Origin: Maioricimonas rarisocia
Lineage (GTDB): Bacteria; Planctomycetota; Planctomycetia; Planctomycetales; Planctomycetaceae
NCBI RefSeq assembly: GCF_007747795.1
Contig: NZ_CP036275.1
Span: 3,836,001 to 3,900,000 of the forward strand
Direction: 5' to 3'
DNA: 64,000 bases
Part shown: positions 18,988-29,326 of the stretch, piece by piece
How positions within the stretch are numbered: the first letter of the stretch is position 1
Layout: every line of letters begins with the position of its first letter
Position numbers and translations under genes: made by a program
The notes under the pieces: generated by a model
The model's database searches: none
What the model saw: only the letters and a program-made list of their open reading frames with translations
Told to the model about the DNA's origin: nothing

Positions 18988-20259
18988 TCAATCATTCTGC
19001 CCCGCGGCAGGCTGCTGCCACGTCGTCCGCGATGCGGTATTCAGTCGGAAATCCCGTAAACGAGCCCTCAGTTCCGGCAGGGGCAGTTCCCGACGTTCCC
19101 GCACGCCCGACCGTCGATCCGGACTGGTCCGCACGCGAACGAGCATGTCGTTTCCGCCCAGTCCCGCGACATCTGCCAGTGCCGCCGCGACCGCAAGCCG
19201 GAACCGCAACTGCGGATAGACCGGACACCCCAGTTCGCCGAACGACCATGCGTCGAGGTGGACCGGTCGCCAGTCCGACAGCGGCTCGGGGGGCCCCACG
19301 TACGGCCGTACAACTGCCGGGAGTTTCGCGACCGACTCGTCGTCCACCAGAACCATGACCACCGCCGGCCGCGACGAATACAGGCTCCAGCTCAGCCAGT
19401 GGTCGTACGAGGGCGTCAGGGGTAGCAACACTGCCCCGGCCGTCGCAAGTGCTGCAATGACCGTTCCGGCCGAACGGGGCTGAGGCTCGGGAGTCTCCCC
19501 TGCTCCGTTGTCGCGAACGGGCCAGAACAGCAGCGGAACCGCGATGACAAAGTACCCGTTCCACAGCAGCACGCCCCACTCGTGATCCAGTCCGAGCGGA
19601 CCGAGCGTTGCGAGCAGCAGCAGATGCATGACGACAGCGCCCGCGACCGCCGGTCGCCGACTCCGACGCCAGAGCAGCCCTGCCGCAATTAGCAGCTCAC
19701 CGACAGGAAACGTGCCGGCGACAATCTTTCGTGTCCGCTCCGGCCACAGCTCGGTGTCGAGGCCGACCGCCCCTGCCAGCCCGTCCAGTAGCAACTGTCC
19801 GTGGGACTGGAAGAAGGCCGCGTCCAGCTTTGAAAGGGCCGAATGCACGTAGATGCTGGCGAACAGTAACTGCAGCAGCAGGACGGCAGTCCGGGCTCGA
19901 GACGCAGCTCCGAGGATCACCCCGGTGAGCGCAAACTGATACGCCCACGGCTGCAGGCGGTGCTGATCCCCCAGAAACAGCAGCCCGAATGCCGCCGCGG
20001 CGGTCAGCCAGGAGGCGCGGCTCGACCGCTGGCCAACCGAAAACAGCGTTCCTCCGGCCAGCCCGAGGATAAGAAATACCAGCGCTCCCCAGTCGAAGGG
20101 CCCCGGCAGCCGACAGGCGAACTCCAGCAGCGGGATCTGCGGAAACAGATCCTGCGGCGTCCAGAGCCTCCAGGTCACCCACAACAGCAGCAACGCGAAC
20201 AGGGCGGTGGCCCGGCCAAGCCAGCGGAGCCCAAACTGAGAGGGAGCGTCGTCGTTCAT
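18988..20259 (-). CDS. Multi-pass membrane protein, DoxX/HTTM-like, unknown function
   Basis: A 423-residue protein with about eight to ten hydrophobic segments in its first 300 residues, for example ATALFALLLLWVTWRLW and VAGAVVMHLLLLATLGPLG. A soluble, basic C-terminal 130 residues follows. The SALSKLDAAFFQSHGQ region and the layout recall the vitamin K-dependent carboxylase-like/HTTM and DoxX-type membrane proteins, but no catalytic motif is clear. ATG 20259 begins MNDDAPSQF; no strong ribosome site is visible and the frame stays open 18 codons upstream. Its start lies close to the stop of the AAA ATPase gene (20347), so co-transcription is likely. Confidence 0.7.
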   Translation of the reverse strand: MNDDAPSQFGLRWLGRATALFALLLLWVTWRLWTPQDLFPQIPLLEFACRLPGPFDWGALVFLILGLAGGTLFSVGQRSSRASWLTAAAAFGLLFLGDQHRLQPWAYQFALTGVILGAASRARTAVLLLQLLFASIYVHSALSKLDAAFFQSHGQLLLDGLAGAVGLDTELWPERTRKIVAGTFPVGELLIAAGLLWRRSRRPAVAGAVVMHLLLLATLGPLGLDHEWGVLLWNGYFVIAVPLLFWPVRDNGAGETPEPQPRSAGTVIAALATAGAVLLPLTPSYDHWLSWSLYSSRPAVVMVLVDDESVAKLPAVVRPYVGPPEPLSDWRPVHLDAWSFGELGCPVYPQLRFRLAVAAALADVAGLGGNDMLVRVRTSPDRRSGVRERRELPLPELRARLRDFRLNTASRTTWQQPAAGQND

Positions 20260-20346
20260 TCGTTCGTGGCAGCAGAGGTATCCGGCGCAAACAGCAACCG
20301 ATCGCCAGCCCAAAGACCGCTCGATCGGCTGCCGAGTCTATCGGAT

Positions 20347-21837
20347 CTATCGCAGCACCGACACGCCTGCGGAGACGCCCTGCGGAGCGCGACCGTTCAC
20401 CCCGCGGTCGGCTCCTTCCGCTCCGCGTGACGGAGCAGGATTCGCGTCCGGGAACCTGCCGGCGGGGCGGTACTTCAGATCGAGCGCCTGTCGGGCACAC
20501 CGCTCCTGGAACTGTGCGGCGGTATCACCGGTTCCCGCGGCGATCAGTCCATCCCATTCGGCGGGGGCTTCCGCCAGAATCGCACGCACGAGTTGCCGCC
20601 GCCCCGCTGCGTCGAGCGGCCCCAGTTCGACGACACGGTCAATCCGTCCCGGCCGGCTGGAACCGGTCTGCGGGTCGGGGCGCCCGAGTGCCGGGTCCAC
20701 CTTCTCGAGGCAGTTGGTTGTGATCACCAGCAGCACGCCGTCCGCCCGCTGGATGCCATCGATCCCGTTCAGCAGACAGTCGAACGTCAGGCTCTGTCGG
20801 TCATTTCCCGAGCTGACGTTCTTCCGCCCATCGAACACGGCATCGATGTCTTCGATCAGCGCCATGCAGGGGACCTGTGCCAGCATTTCCGACCAGGCTT
20901 CCTGAAACTCGCTGTTGAACAGACTCGCAAGGTCATAGGCGAACACGGGAAGATCCAGTTCCTCCGCAACCGCCCGGGCCAGCGCCGTCTTGCCGGTTCC
21001 GGGACGACCATGCAGCAGCCAGCCGCGGCGCCACGGGATGTTCCGCTGCTTGTACCACGTCTCGCTTTCCTTCCAGCGGATCGCCTCCTGCACCAGTTCA
21101 CGGGCCTCTTCGCACAGGGCCAGTCGCTCGGTGGGACGCTCGTTTCCGGTCCCGTGCATCCCGACGTCGGCCAGCGACCAGGTGAGGCTGCGATGATGCA
21201 GGCAGCTGCGGACGTCCCCGGGCGACGAGGGAGCCGACTTCCGCGATGCCTCGCCGTACTTCTCCGACCGGCCAGCGGTCCCGTGAATGTATCGCACCGA
21301 GTGCCGACGCCCCTGCAGTTCCGGATTCTCCATCACCTGCCGGTTGTACCACTCGGCCGCGGCGACCATCAGGCGGTCGGCGTCGAACATCCCCCTGAGG
21401 AAGACGAGCCGAACACACTCTTCGCTGAATTCCCGAGCGTTGCTGCCCGAATCGACTTCCTCCGGTGCCCCCCACTGGCGGCTGACCCACAGTGGACGCA
21501 TTCCGAGCCAGTACACCTTGCCGGAACGGGGCGTAATCTCCATCGGGACCAGCTGCACCCGCTGCTTCGGTCGGACGAACAGCATCCATCCCAGGTACTC
21601 CCGCGGACCGAACCGCGACGCCCGGAAGTTCGACTTCAGATACAGCAGCAGCGCATCGGCCGCGTAACCGCTTGCCGTCACGGGAACGAGAATCCGGCTC
21701 AGCAGGTGCTGATACGCGGTTTGCACGTAGCCCCAACAGGAAGCAAGCAGCGTAACGGCAGCGGCACCGCCGGCCATCATCCAGCCGGAAGCGATCCCGT
21801 CCGCAAGCAGAACTGTCGTTGGCAAAACTGTCCACAT
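20347..21837 (-). CDS. Membrane-anchored AAA+ ATPase, BCS1-like
   Basis: A 496-residue protein: an N-terminal membrane anchor (about 12-35), a BCS1-N-like domain, and one AAA+ module with Walker A GRPGTGKTAL (K283), Walker B MALIEDIDAVF, sensor 1 TTNCLEKVDPAL and the arginine finger region SSRPGRIDRVVELG. This arrangement is that of mitochondrial BCS1, which moves the folded Rieske protein across a membrane; bacterial homologues have no settled role. ATG 21837 is used; another lies two codons upstream. It is divergent from uvrB with a shared upstream region carrying an inverted repeat. Confidence 0.83.
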   Translation of the reverse strand: MWTVLPTTVLLADGIASGWMMAGGAAAVTLLASCWGYVQTAYQHLLSRILVPVTASGYAADALLLYLKSNFRASRFGPREYLGWMLFVRPKQRVQLVPMEITPRSGKVYWLGMRPLWVSRQWGAPEEVDSGSNAREFSEECVRLVFLRGMFDADRLMVAAAEWYNRQVMENPELQGRRHSVRYIHGTAGRSEKYGEASRKSAPSSPGDVRSCLHHRSLTWSLADVGMHGTGNERPTERLALCEEARELVQEAIRWKESETWYKQRNIPWRRGWLLHGRPGTGKTALARAVAEELDLPVFAYDLASLFNSEFQEAWSEMLAQVPCMALIEDIDAVFDGRKNVSSGNDRQSLTFDCLLNGIDGIQRADGVLLVITTNCLEKVDPALGRPDPQTGSSRPGRIDRVVELGPLDAAGRRQLVRAILAEAPAEWDGLIAAGTGDTAAQFQERCARQALDLKYRPAGRFPDANPAPSRGAEGADRGVNGRAPQGVSAGVSVLR

Positions 21838-21852
21838 GCCCACGGGACAGTT
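21826..21852. promoter_or_regulatory. Inverted repeat in the divergent AAA ATPase/uvrB region
   Basis: AACTGTCC (21826-21833) and GGACAGTT (21845-21852) are perfect 8-base arms 11 bases apart, overlapping the ATPase start codon and lying 86-146 bases before the possible uvrB starts. It could be an operator for one or both genes or a hairpin in the ATPase leader. The CTGT...ACAG core recalls LexA sites, but the spacing is 15 rather than 8, so I do not call it an SOS box. Confidence 0.35.
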
Positions 21853-21997
21853 GGGAACGTATCCAGGTTCACTTCCCTCTCACGGAATGCCCGCCGGGGA
21901 CTTGGGACCGGGGGCCCTCAGTTCCTATCATTCCCCGATGGCAGACCGCCCACCGGTCGCCCGCGATTTCAATCCGAGAGACAACCGCCCCCGTTCC

Positions 21998-24109
<2,112 letters not shown>

Positions 24110-24129
24110 GTCTCATTTGTCAGCAGCCG

Positions 24130-25761
24130 TCAGTTCACGTCGATGTATTCGACCTCGTCAAACTTGCCGACTTCCATGTTGGCACCACCGACGACGACGA
24201 ACCGTCCGTCTTCGACCGGCAGCATCCGGTGGAAGAATCGGGCCCGGTCCAGCTTGCGGGCCGTCTCCCACTTTGTGCCATCCTCGCTGAGAACCTGTAG
24301 ATCCCCGTCGAGTGTGCTGACATAGAGCGAACCATCGGTGGCGAAGGCGGCACAGCCGAAGCCGTTCAGCCCGCGACCGTCCAGGGCCGGCCCCTCACTC
24401 CAGTTGCCGGTCTCTGGATCGAACACATCCACCTTCGTCGTCGGGCCCCCTTCCTGCTGCATGCCTCCGACGGCGTACACCTTGCCGTCATGAGCGGCGG
24501 CAGCCAGTGCGCGACGCTGGAACGGCGGCGTCGGGAGCGCGGTCCACTGCGGATTTTCTGCCGACAGATCCAGAGTCCAGGCAGTGTTGTGCCAGACGGA
24601 GTCTTCTTCACCACGAAGCTGCCATCCGCCGATGACGTACAACGTGTCGCCCAGGACCGCCGCGTCAAACGAGGAGCGTGGTTCCGGCAGGGCCGGCAGT
24701 TCCTTCCACTCGCCCATCTTTGGATCGAACACGGCCACATCCGCCTGCGACTCGAGGATGTGATCTTCCCCTTCTTCGTTCAGAGCGGTGAAACCCCCGA
24801 GTCGATGCAGCTTGCCGTCGTGCGCGACCAACGCCAGTCCCTGCAGCCGCGGACCGGTCGCGACCTGTTCCCACTCACCGGGGTTCTGCAGGTCCAGCCG
24901 CGACAGAACGTTCGACTGGGACGTGTTCGAGTAGGAATGCGCCTCTCCCATGTGGCCGCCGTAGACGTACAGGGCGCCGTCCAGCACAGCCGCACCGAAG
25001 CTGGTCACTGGTACGGGCAGTTCGGGCAGTGCAGCCGTCGACTGCGAAGTGCTGAAGGTCACGTCGGCCGCGGTGGAAATCTCGATCGCGAGGGTCGAGT
25101 AGCTGCGAACTTCCTCGTACTCCTTGCCGTCAACGCTTCCCGATTCCTCCTGAATGTGTCGCACGCGAATTGAGTACGTCCCGGGCTTGCCGGCTGCGAA
25201 CTGGGCGTCGCCCGCCGCATCCGTCGTCAGCTCCAGGTCGGTCACGCCCGGACCATCGACGGTCACTTCGGCATCGGCAATCGGCTTGCCGTTCCACGTC
25301 GCACGAACCTGCACCTTGCCGTCGGCAACGGAAGGGATCAGCCGAAGTGTCGCCCATTTCGTCGTGTCGATCTTCGACCAGACTTTGCTGCCGAGCTGCG
25401 GCCCCGTGGCCGCGAAGTATCGAAGCAAAAACGTGTCGTCCCCACGCTCGAGAACGCCGAAGTCGTGGGCGGCCACGATCAGGCCCCCCGTGCTCCCTTC
25501 CGGCAGGCTACCTCGAAGGACGTCGTCCGCCGGCTTCAGCGACAGGGCGTGTGCCGCGCCGTTTTCTCCGACATGCCAGAGCTTCGCCTGGGCGATGTAC
25601 TTGAGCAGGTCGGGATCGTCCGGCTCGGCCACTTCGCCAAAGCAGACGTCTACGTTATCGGACTCGGTTGGAAGCACCCAGAGAAAGTGAGCCTCTGCAA
25701 CGGTGGGAGACATCAGTCCCCCTGCCATCAGAAGAGCGACGAACAGGCTGATCCTCGACAT
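24130..25761 (-). CDS. Exported DUF4198-like and kelch-repeat fusion protein
   Basis: A 543-residue exported protein with a signal peptide ending in AEAHFLWV. AHFLWV is the typical mature start of DUF4198 proteins, which often accompany nickel, cobalt or iron uptake. The first domain (about 20-215) is beta-rich with a carboxypeptidase-regulatory-like section (ADAEVTVDGPGVTDLELTTD). From about 225 on there are kelch blades, each with a GG: YVYGGHMGEA, HRLGGFTAL, YVIGGWQLRG, YAVGGMQQEG, VVVGGANMEV. GAAGGAT precedes ATG 25761. The stop is 20 bases from that of convergent uvrB. The function is unknown. Confidence 0.78.
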   Translation of the reverse strand: MSRISLFVALLMAGGLMSPTVAEAHFLWVLPTESDNVDVCFGEVAEPDDPDLLKYIAQAKLWHVGENGAAHALSLKPADDVLRGSLPEGSTGGLIVAAHDFGVLERGDDTFLLRYFAATGPQLGSKVWSKIDTTKWATLRLIPSVADGKVQVRATWNGKPIADAEVTVDGPGVTDLELTTDAAGDAQFAAGKPGTYSIRVRHIQEESGSVDGKEYEEVRSYSTLAIEISTAADVTFSTSQSTAALPELPVPVTSFGAAVLDGALYVYGGHMGEAHSYSNTSQSNVLSRLDLQNPGEWEQVATGPRLQGLALVAHDGKLHRLGGFTALNEEGEDHILESQADVAVFDPKMGEWKELPALPEPRSSFDAAVLGDTLYVIGGWQLRGEEDSVWHNTAWTLDLSAENPQWTALPTPPFQRRALAAAAHDGKVYAVGGMQQEGGPTTKVDVFDPETGNWSEGPALDGRGLNGFGCAAFATDGSLYVSTLDGDLQVLSEDGTKWETARKLDRARFFHRMLPVEDGRFVVVGGANMEVGKFDEVEYIDVN

Positions 25762-26220
25762 GAAATGATCCTTCGGAATACGGGTCAGGGCCCCAGCGAC
25801 GCCACTGCAACAGTCGCCTGCCCGCGGTGGTTTGTAAAGTTCGTCAGCGGCACCAGGAGTACGGGAAGCGCACGGTCGATCGCCGCTGACGAACAGGGAC
25901 CTTCAGCAGTGTGCTGCCGGATTCGTGGACAGGAACCGGGCGGAGGCAGAGACACCTGGCAGCGAAACGATCGGTTGCCGTTCCCGATGGAAGCACGTTG
26001 CGCAACGCGATACCGCGCAGGCTCCAAGGGAGATCGGCGTGAACCGCGCGACACAGCAAGGCAGCGAAAAGCGGAACCATACCAGCACCTTTCACCGAAA
26101 CCGAACTCGGGGCGTAGGGGCACGAAGTGACTTCGTGCATCGCGAACAACATCCGAGCGTGGCTGGCGCCGCGGGCATGCGGTCGGGCTGGCTGCGACCT
26201 CGGCCGGTCGACACTGCAAC
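25762..26220. other. Long leader/intergenic stretch without a convincing gene
   Basis: About 460 bases lie between the kelch gene start and the Fur-box-like dyad. Several reading frames of 60-145 codons are open on the minus strand, but none has a good ribosome site, a plausible composition or recognisable sequence. It may be the 5' leader of the kelch gene. Confidence 0.4.
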
Positions 26221-26235
26221 TGAGACTCAATCTCA
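26221..26235. promoter_or_regulatory. Fur-box-like 7-1-7 inverted repeat
   Basis: TGAGACTCAATCTCA agrees with the classical Fur 7-1-7 consensus TGAGAATCATTCTCA at 13 of 15 positions and is nearly self-complementary. It lies in the 750-base region between the leftward DUF4198-kelch gene and the rightward gene at 26512. Iron-responsive control of either gene is an inference; no Fur gene is in the window. Confidence 0.5.
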
Positions 26236-26511
26236 ACACAATTTAGTCCCGTGAGACGTCCCCGTCAATGCGCCCACCACCGATTCCCGCACCGTGGTCA
26301 GGAGTCGTCAGAGCTCAATTCCGACTCCTCTGTTATCCGCGTTCGCGGTCGCATCCTGATCTTCACAGAATGTGACACTTCCGCCGATTGCCACGAATCG
26401 GAGGTGGCTTTTTCCTTTCGGTCCGGGCGAGCGACGGGTAGCATCGACGGCATCAGACATTCAGCCCCGCGCGGGGGGAAACTGCGGACACCTTCACTGG
26501 AGGAGACCGAA

Positions 26512-27624
26512 ATGTCGTTCCGTCACGTTGCCTGCACTCTCGCTGCAGCGGCCGCATTGATCGCGGGCTCAATTGAAGCGGCCGACCAGTATGGACTGAG
26601 CAAGGGAACGCCGGACCTGCAGTCGGCAGGACCGCTCGCCTTTGGACCGGCCGGCATCCTGTTCATCGGCGACACCAAAGGGGCCACGGTTTACGCGGTC
26701 CGGACCGGCGAGACCTCGGGCGACCCTTCGTCCGTCGACGTCAGCATTGAGGGCGTCAACGTCAAGGTGGCTGAGCAGCTGGGCGTCAACTCCCAGGACC
26801 TGCAGATCAACGACCTTGTCGTCAATCCGGCCAGCGGTACTGTCTACGTGTCGGTGTCGCGCGGTGCTCCCAGCGCCGGCCCGGCGATCGTCCGCATCGA
26901 CGCCGATGGCACAATCTCCGAGATGTCACTCGAGAACGTGCCGTTCGCCAAGGCGGAGCTGCCGAATCCCCCCGAAGATAAGGAAGTGCAGCGTGGTCGT
27001 CGTCGCGCCAATTACCGCGAATCGTCGATCACCGACCTGGCCTATGTCGATGGCCAGTTGCTGATCTCCGGCATGGTCGCGTCGGAAGCCTCCTCGGCTG
27101 TCCGGTCGCTGTCGTTCCCGTTCTCCGATCGGGATGTCGCCTCCAGCCTCGAGATCTACCACGGTGCTCACGGCCGCGTCGAAGACGATTCCCCTGCCCG
27201 TACCTTCGTGCCGATCAACATCGGCGGCGAACCGAACGTCCTCGCCGGCTTCGTCTGCACGCCGCTCGTTCGCTTCCCCGTCTCGGCCATTGGCCAGGGC
27301 GAGAAGGTTCGCGGTACAACCGTCGCCGAGCTGGGCAACCGTAACCGTCCGCTCGACATGATCGTCTACAAGAAGGAAGGGAAGGATTACCTGCTCCTGA
27401 CCAACAGCGCCCGCGGCGTGATGAAGATTCCGACCGAAGGGATCGAGTCGCAGGAAGGAATCACCGAGCGGGTTGGTGGCGGCGGAACGGCCGGCCAGCC
27501 CTACGAAACCGTCGAAGAGCTTGCCGGCGTTGTGCAGCTCGACAAGCTGAACGACACGCACGCCGTGATCATCACGGAAACCGACGGCGGCACGCTGAAT
27601 CTCAAGACCATCGAGCTTCCGTAA
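26512..27624 (+). CDS. Exported propeller-like protein of unknown function
   Basis: A 370-residue protein with a clear signal peptide (TLAAAAALIAGSIEAAD). The mature part repeats short strands of the type seen in NHL/SMP-30-like propellers: FGPAGILFIGDTKGATVYAV, VVNPASGTVYVSVSRG, LAYVDGQLLISGM, YKKEGKDYLLLTNSARGV. There is no catalytic motif that I recognise. GGAGGAG sits eight bases before ATG 26512, which fixes the start well inside a longer open frame. It is transcribed alone, ends before a strong hairpin, and has the Fur-box-like dyad 277 bases upstream. Confidence 0.75.
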   Translation: MSFRHVACTLAAAAALIAGSIEAADQYGLSKGTPDLQSAGPLAFGPAGILFIGDTKGATVYAVRTGETSGDPSSVDVSIEGVNVKVAEQLGVNSQDLQINDLVVNPASGTVYVSVSRGAPSAGPAIVRIDADGTISEMSLENVPFAKAELPNPPEDKEVQRGRRRANYRESSITDLAYVDGQLLISGMVASEASSAVRSLSFPFSDRDVASSLEIYHGAHGRVEDDSPARTFVPINIGGEPNVLAGFVCTPLVRFPVSAIGQGEKVRGTTVAELGNRNRPLDMIVYKKEGKDYLLLTNSARGVMKIPTEGIESQEGITERVGGGGTAGQPYETVEELAGVVQLDKLNDTHAVIITETDGGTLNLKTIELP

Positions 27625-27652
27625 CACGGTTCTCGAGAGACCAGAAAACGAC

Positions 27653-27678
27653 GCAGCCCGGTCCAGTGACCGGGCTGC
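27653..27678 (+). terminator. Hairpin terminator of the propeller-like gene
   Basis: GCAGCCCGGTC and GACCGGGCTGC form a perfect 11-bp stem with a CAGT loop, 28 bases after the stop at 27624, followed by TGTCATT. The T-run is weak but position and stability suit an intrinsic terminator. Confidence 0.6.
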
Positions 27679-27700
27679 TGTCATTGGTGGACGGCCATCA

Positions 27701-27717
27701 TCTGCGTATCACGCAGA
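27701..27717 (-). terminator. Small hairpin after the PQQ-propeller gene
   Basis: TCTGCGT and ACGCAGA pair perfectly around ATC directly after the leftward stop at 27720. No T-run follows, so it may only stabilise the transcript end. Confidence 0.3.
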
Positions 27718-27719
27718 CG

Positions 27720-29033
27720 TTACTCCTGCTCGATGCACCAGACATGTCCGCTGCTGCGGAGATACAGTTGCTGACCAATCGCCACCGGCGAGGCGTCGAC
27801 CGGCTCTCCGATCGAGTTCACTGCCAGCACCTCGAACGTCGGCCCATGCTCGAGGACGACTGAGTTCCCGTCACGTCCGACGTAGTAGATCCGGCCATCT
27901 GCCGCGATCGGAGACGCATACAGCTGGCGAACGTCCGGCAGCCGCTCGGGACCGAACACCGGCGAACCGTCGTTGATGTTCAGGCAGGTCAGAATCGCAT
28001 TGTTTCCCGACGTGAAGTAGATCTGGTCCTCGACCACAATCGGCGAAGGCACGTACGGCGTGCCGCGATGATGACTCCAGCGGACCGTCTGCGAATCCGT
28101 GATGTCTCCCTGCGCATCGAGCGGAATGGCATACAGTGCCGACCCCCGGTAGCCGCTGGCGATGTAGGCGACTTCGTCGATCACCAGTGGCGAGGGAATC
28201 GCATTGAGCGTCTGCCCCCCGCACTGCCAGATCAGTTCACCCGATTCGAGATCGTAGCTGCGAACGCGATTGGTGCCGTTGGTGATGACCTGCGTCCGCC
28301 CCTCGTGCTCGACGATCAGCGGGGTGGCCCAAGTCGTCGGCTCGTCACGATCTTCGCGCCACTGCACGTCACCGGTTCCGGCGTCAAGCACAGCGATAAA
28401 CGACTGATCCTCCTGATCCCAGTTCATGACGACCGAATCACCGTGGACGACGGGGGAGGTCGCTTCTCCCCAGCCGCTGCGGGTCCGCATGTCTCCCAGG
28501 TCCCGCTGCCACAGCAGGTCTCCGTCCAGGCTGAAGCAGAACAGCCCCCGCGAGCCGAACGAGACGTACAGACGCTCGCCATCGGTCATCGGCGAGGCGG
28601 AAGCGTATGTGTTCGTCGTATGCCGTCCTTCATGCGGCACGTCCTCAATGGCGACGCGACGCCACATCACATCCCCCGACTGCTGATCGAGGCAGGTGAC
28701 GGTGAACTCGTAAATGTTCGCCGGCGGATTCGTCTTCGCCCGTTCGTCCGCTTTCGGAGGATTCTCTGCACGGAGATCGGTCTCGACGGCCGAGAGCACG
28801 TAGATCCGCCCGTCCTGGATGATCGGAGTCGCACTCCCCTCCCCCGGAATCGGCGTCTTCCAGCGAATGTTGGTCGATTCGTCCCACTCGACGGGTGGGG
28901 TGGCGTCGGGAGCGATCCCATTCGCCAGCGGACCGCGCCAGTGAGGCCAGTCGGCACTGGCGGTCGTGTCGTCTGCAACCGCCGCTCCAAGGAGCAACGG
29001 CACCAGCGTCGTGGCAAGCATCATTCGAATCAT
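27720..29033 (-). CDS. Exported PQQ-binding-like beta-propeller protein
   Basis: A 437-residue protein with a signal peptide (MLATTLVPLLLGAAVAD) and the characteristic planctomycete opening ADWPHWRGPLANGIAPD. Repeated PQQ-like blades follow: IRWKTPIPGEGSATPIIQDGRIYVLS, GDLLWQRDLGDM, GDVQWREDRDEPTTWATPLI, GELIWQCGGQTLNAIPSPLVI and later copies. It is probably periplasmic. The blades resemble BamB and PQQ dehydrogenases but there are no dehydrogenase active-site residues, so scaffold or binding roles are as likely as catalysis. It is convergent with the propeller-like gene at 26512. The 293 bases upstream (29034-29326) show no gene or clear signal. Confidence 0.85.
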   Translation of the reverse strand: MIRMMLATTLVPLLLGAAVADDTTASADWPHWRGPLANGIAPDATPPVEWDESTNIRWKTPIPGEGSATPIIQDGRIYVLSAVETDLRAENPPKADERAKTNPPANIYEFTVTCLDQQSGDVMWRRVAIEDVPHEGRHTTNTYASASPMTDGERLYVSFGSRGLFCFSLDGDLLWQRDLGDMRTRSGWGEATSPVVHGDSVVMNWDQEDQSFIAVLDAGTGDVQWREDRDEPTTWATPLIVEHEGRTQVITNGTNRVRSYDLESGELIWQCGGQTLNAIPSPLVIDEVAYIASGYRGSALYAIPLDAQGDITDSQTVRWSHHRGTPYVPSPIVVEDQIYFTSGNNAILTCLNINDGSPVFGPERLPDVRQLYASPIAADGRIYYVGRDGNSVVLEHGPTFEVLAVNSIGEPVDASPVAIGQQLYLRSSGHVWCIEQE

Positions 29034-29326
29034 CGGCGAATCTCATCCTCAACAAGGTTGGGGGGAAACTGCAGGTCAGAAGCTGTGATTGGGCAGGTGT
29101 CGATCAGCCGCGCCGGCCAGACGACGGTGCCACGGCCCTGCGATCCATGCTGCCGTAACGCGTGGCCGGTCCCGGCAGCTCCTCCATGGCAGGCACCGCG
29201 TGCTGAGCGGCGCGTCCGGCAACACTGGTGAGTGCGCTGCCCCTGGGACCCGCCGCGCGGACGGAGGGCAGGCATTGCGGTTGGGCCCTCAAGATGCATT
29301 CGTTTCGCGTTATCGCCAACGCATCC

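Noticed and set aside
18988-20259. Calling the membrane protein a vitamin K-dependent gamma-carboxylase
   Set aside because: The helix layout recalls HTTM proteins, but the catalytic Lys/His residues of that family are not recognisable.
21826-21870. A LexA/SOS box near uvrB
   Set aside because: CTGT and ACAG are 15 bases apart rather than 8, and GAAC/GTTC at 21855-21870 are 8 apart rather than 4. Neither fits a known LexA consensus, so only an unassigned inverted repeat is reported.
25785-26239. Leftward open frames of 130-145 codons between the kelch gene and the Fur-like dyad
   Set aside because: They overlap each other in different frames, have no ribosome sites and show no coding-like composition; more likely leader or intergenic DNA.
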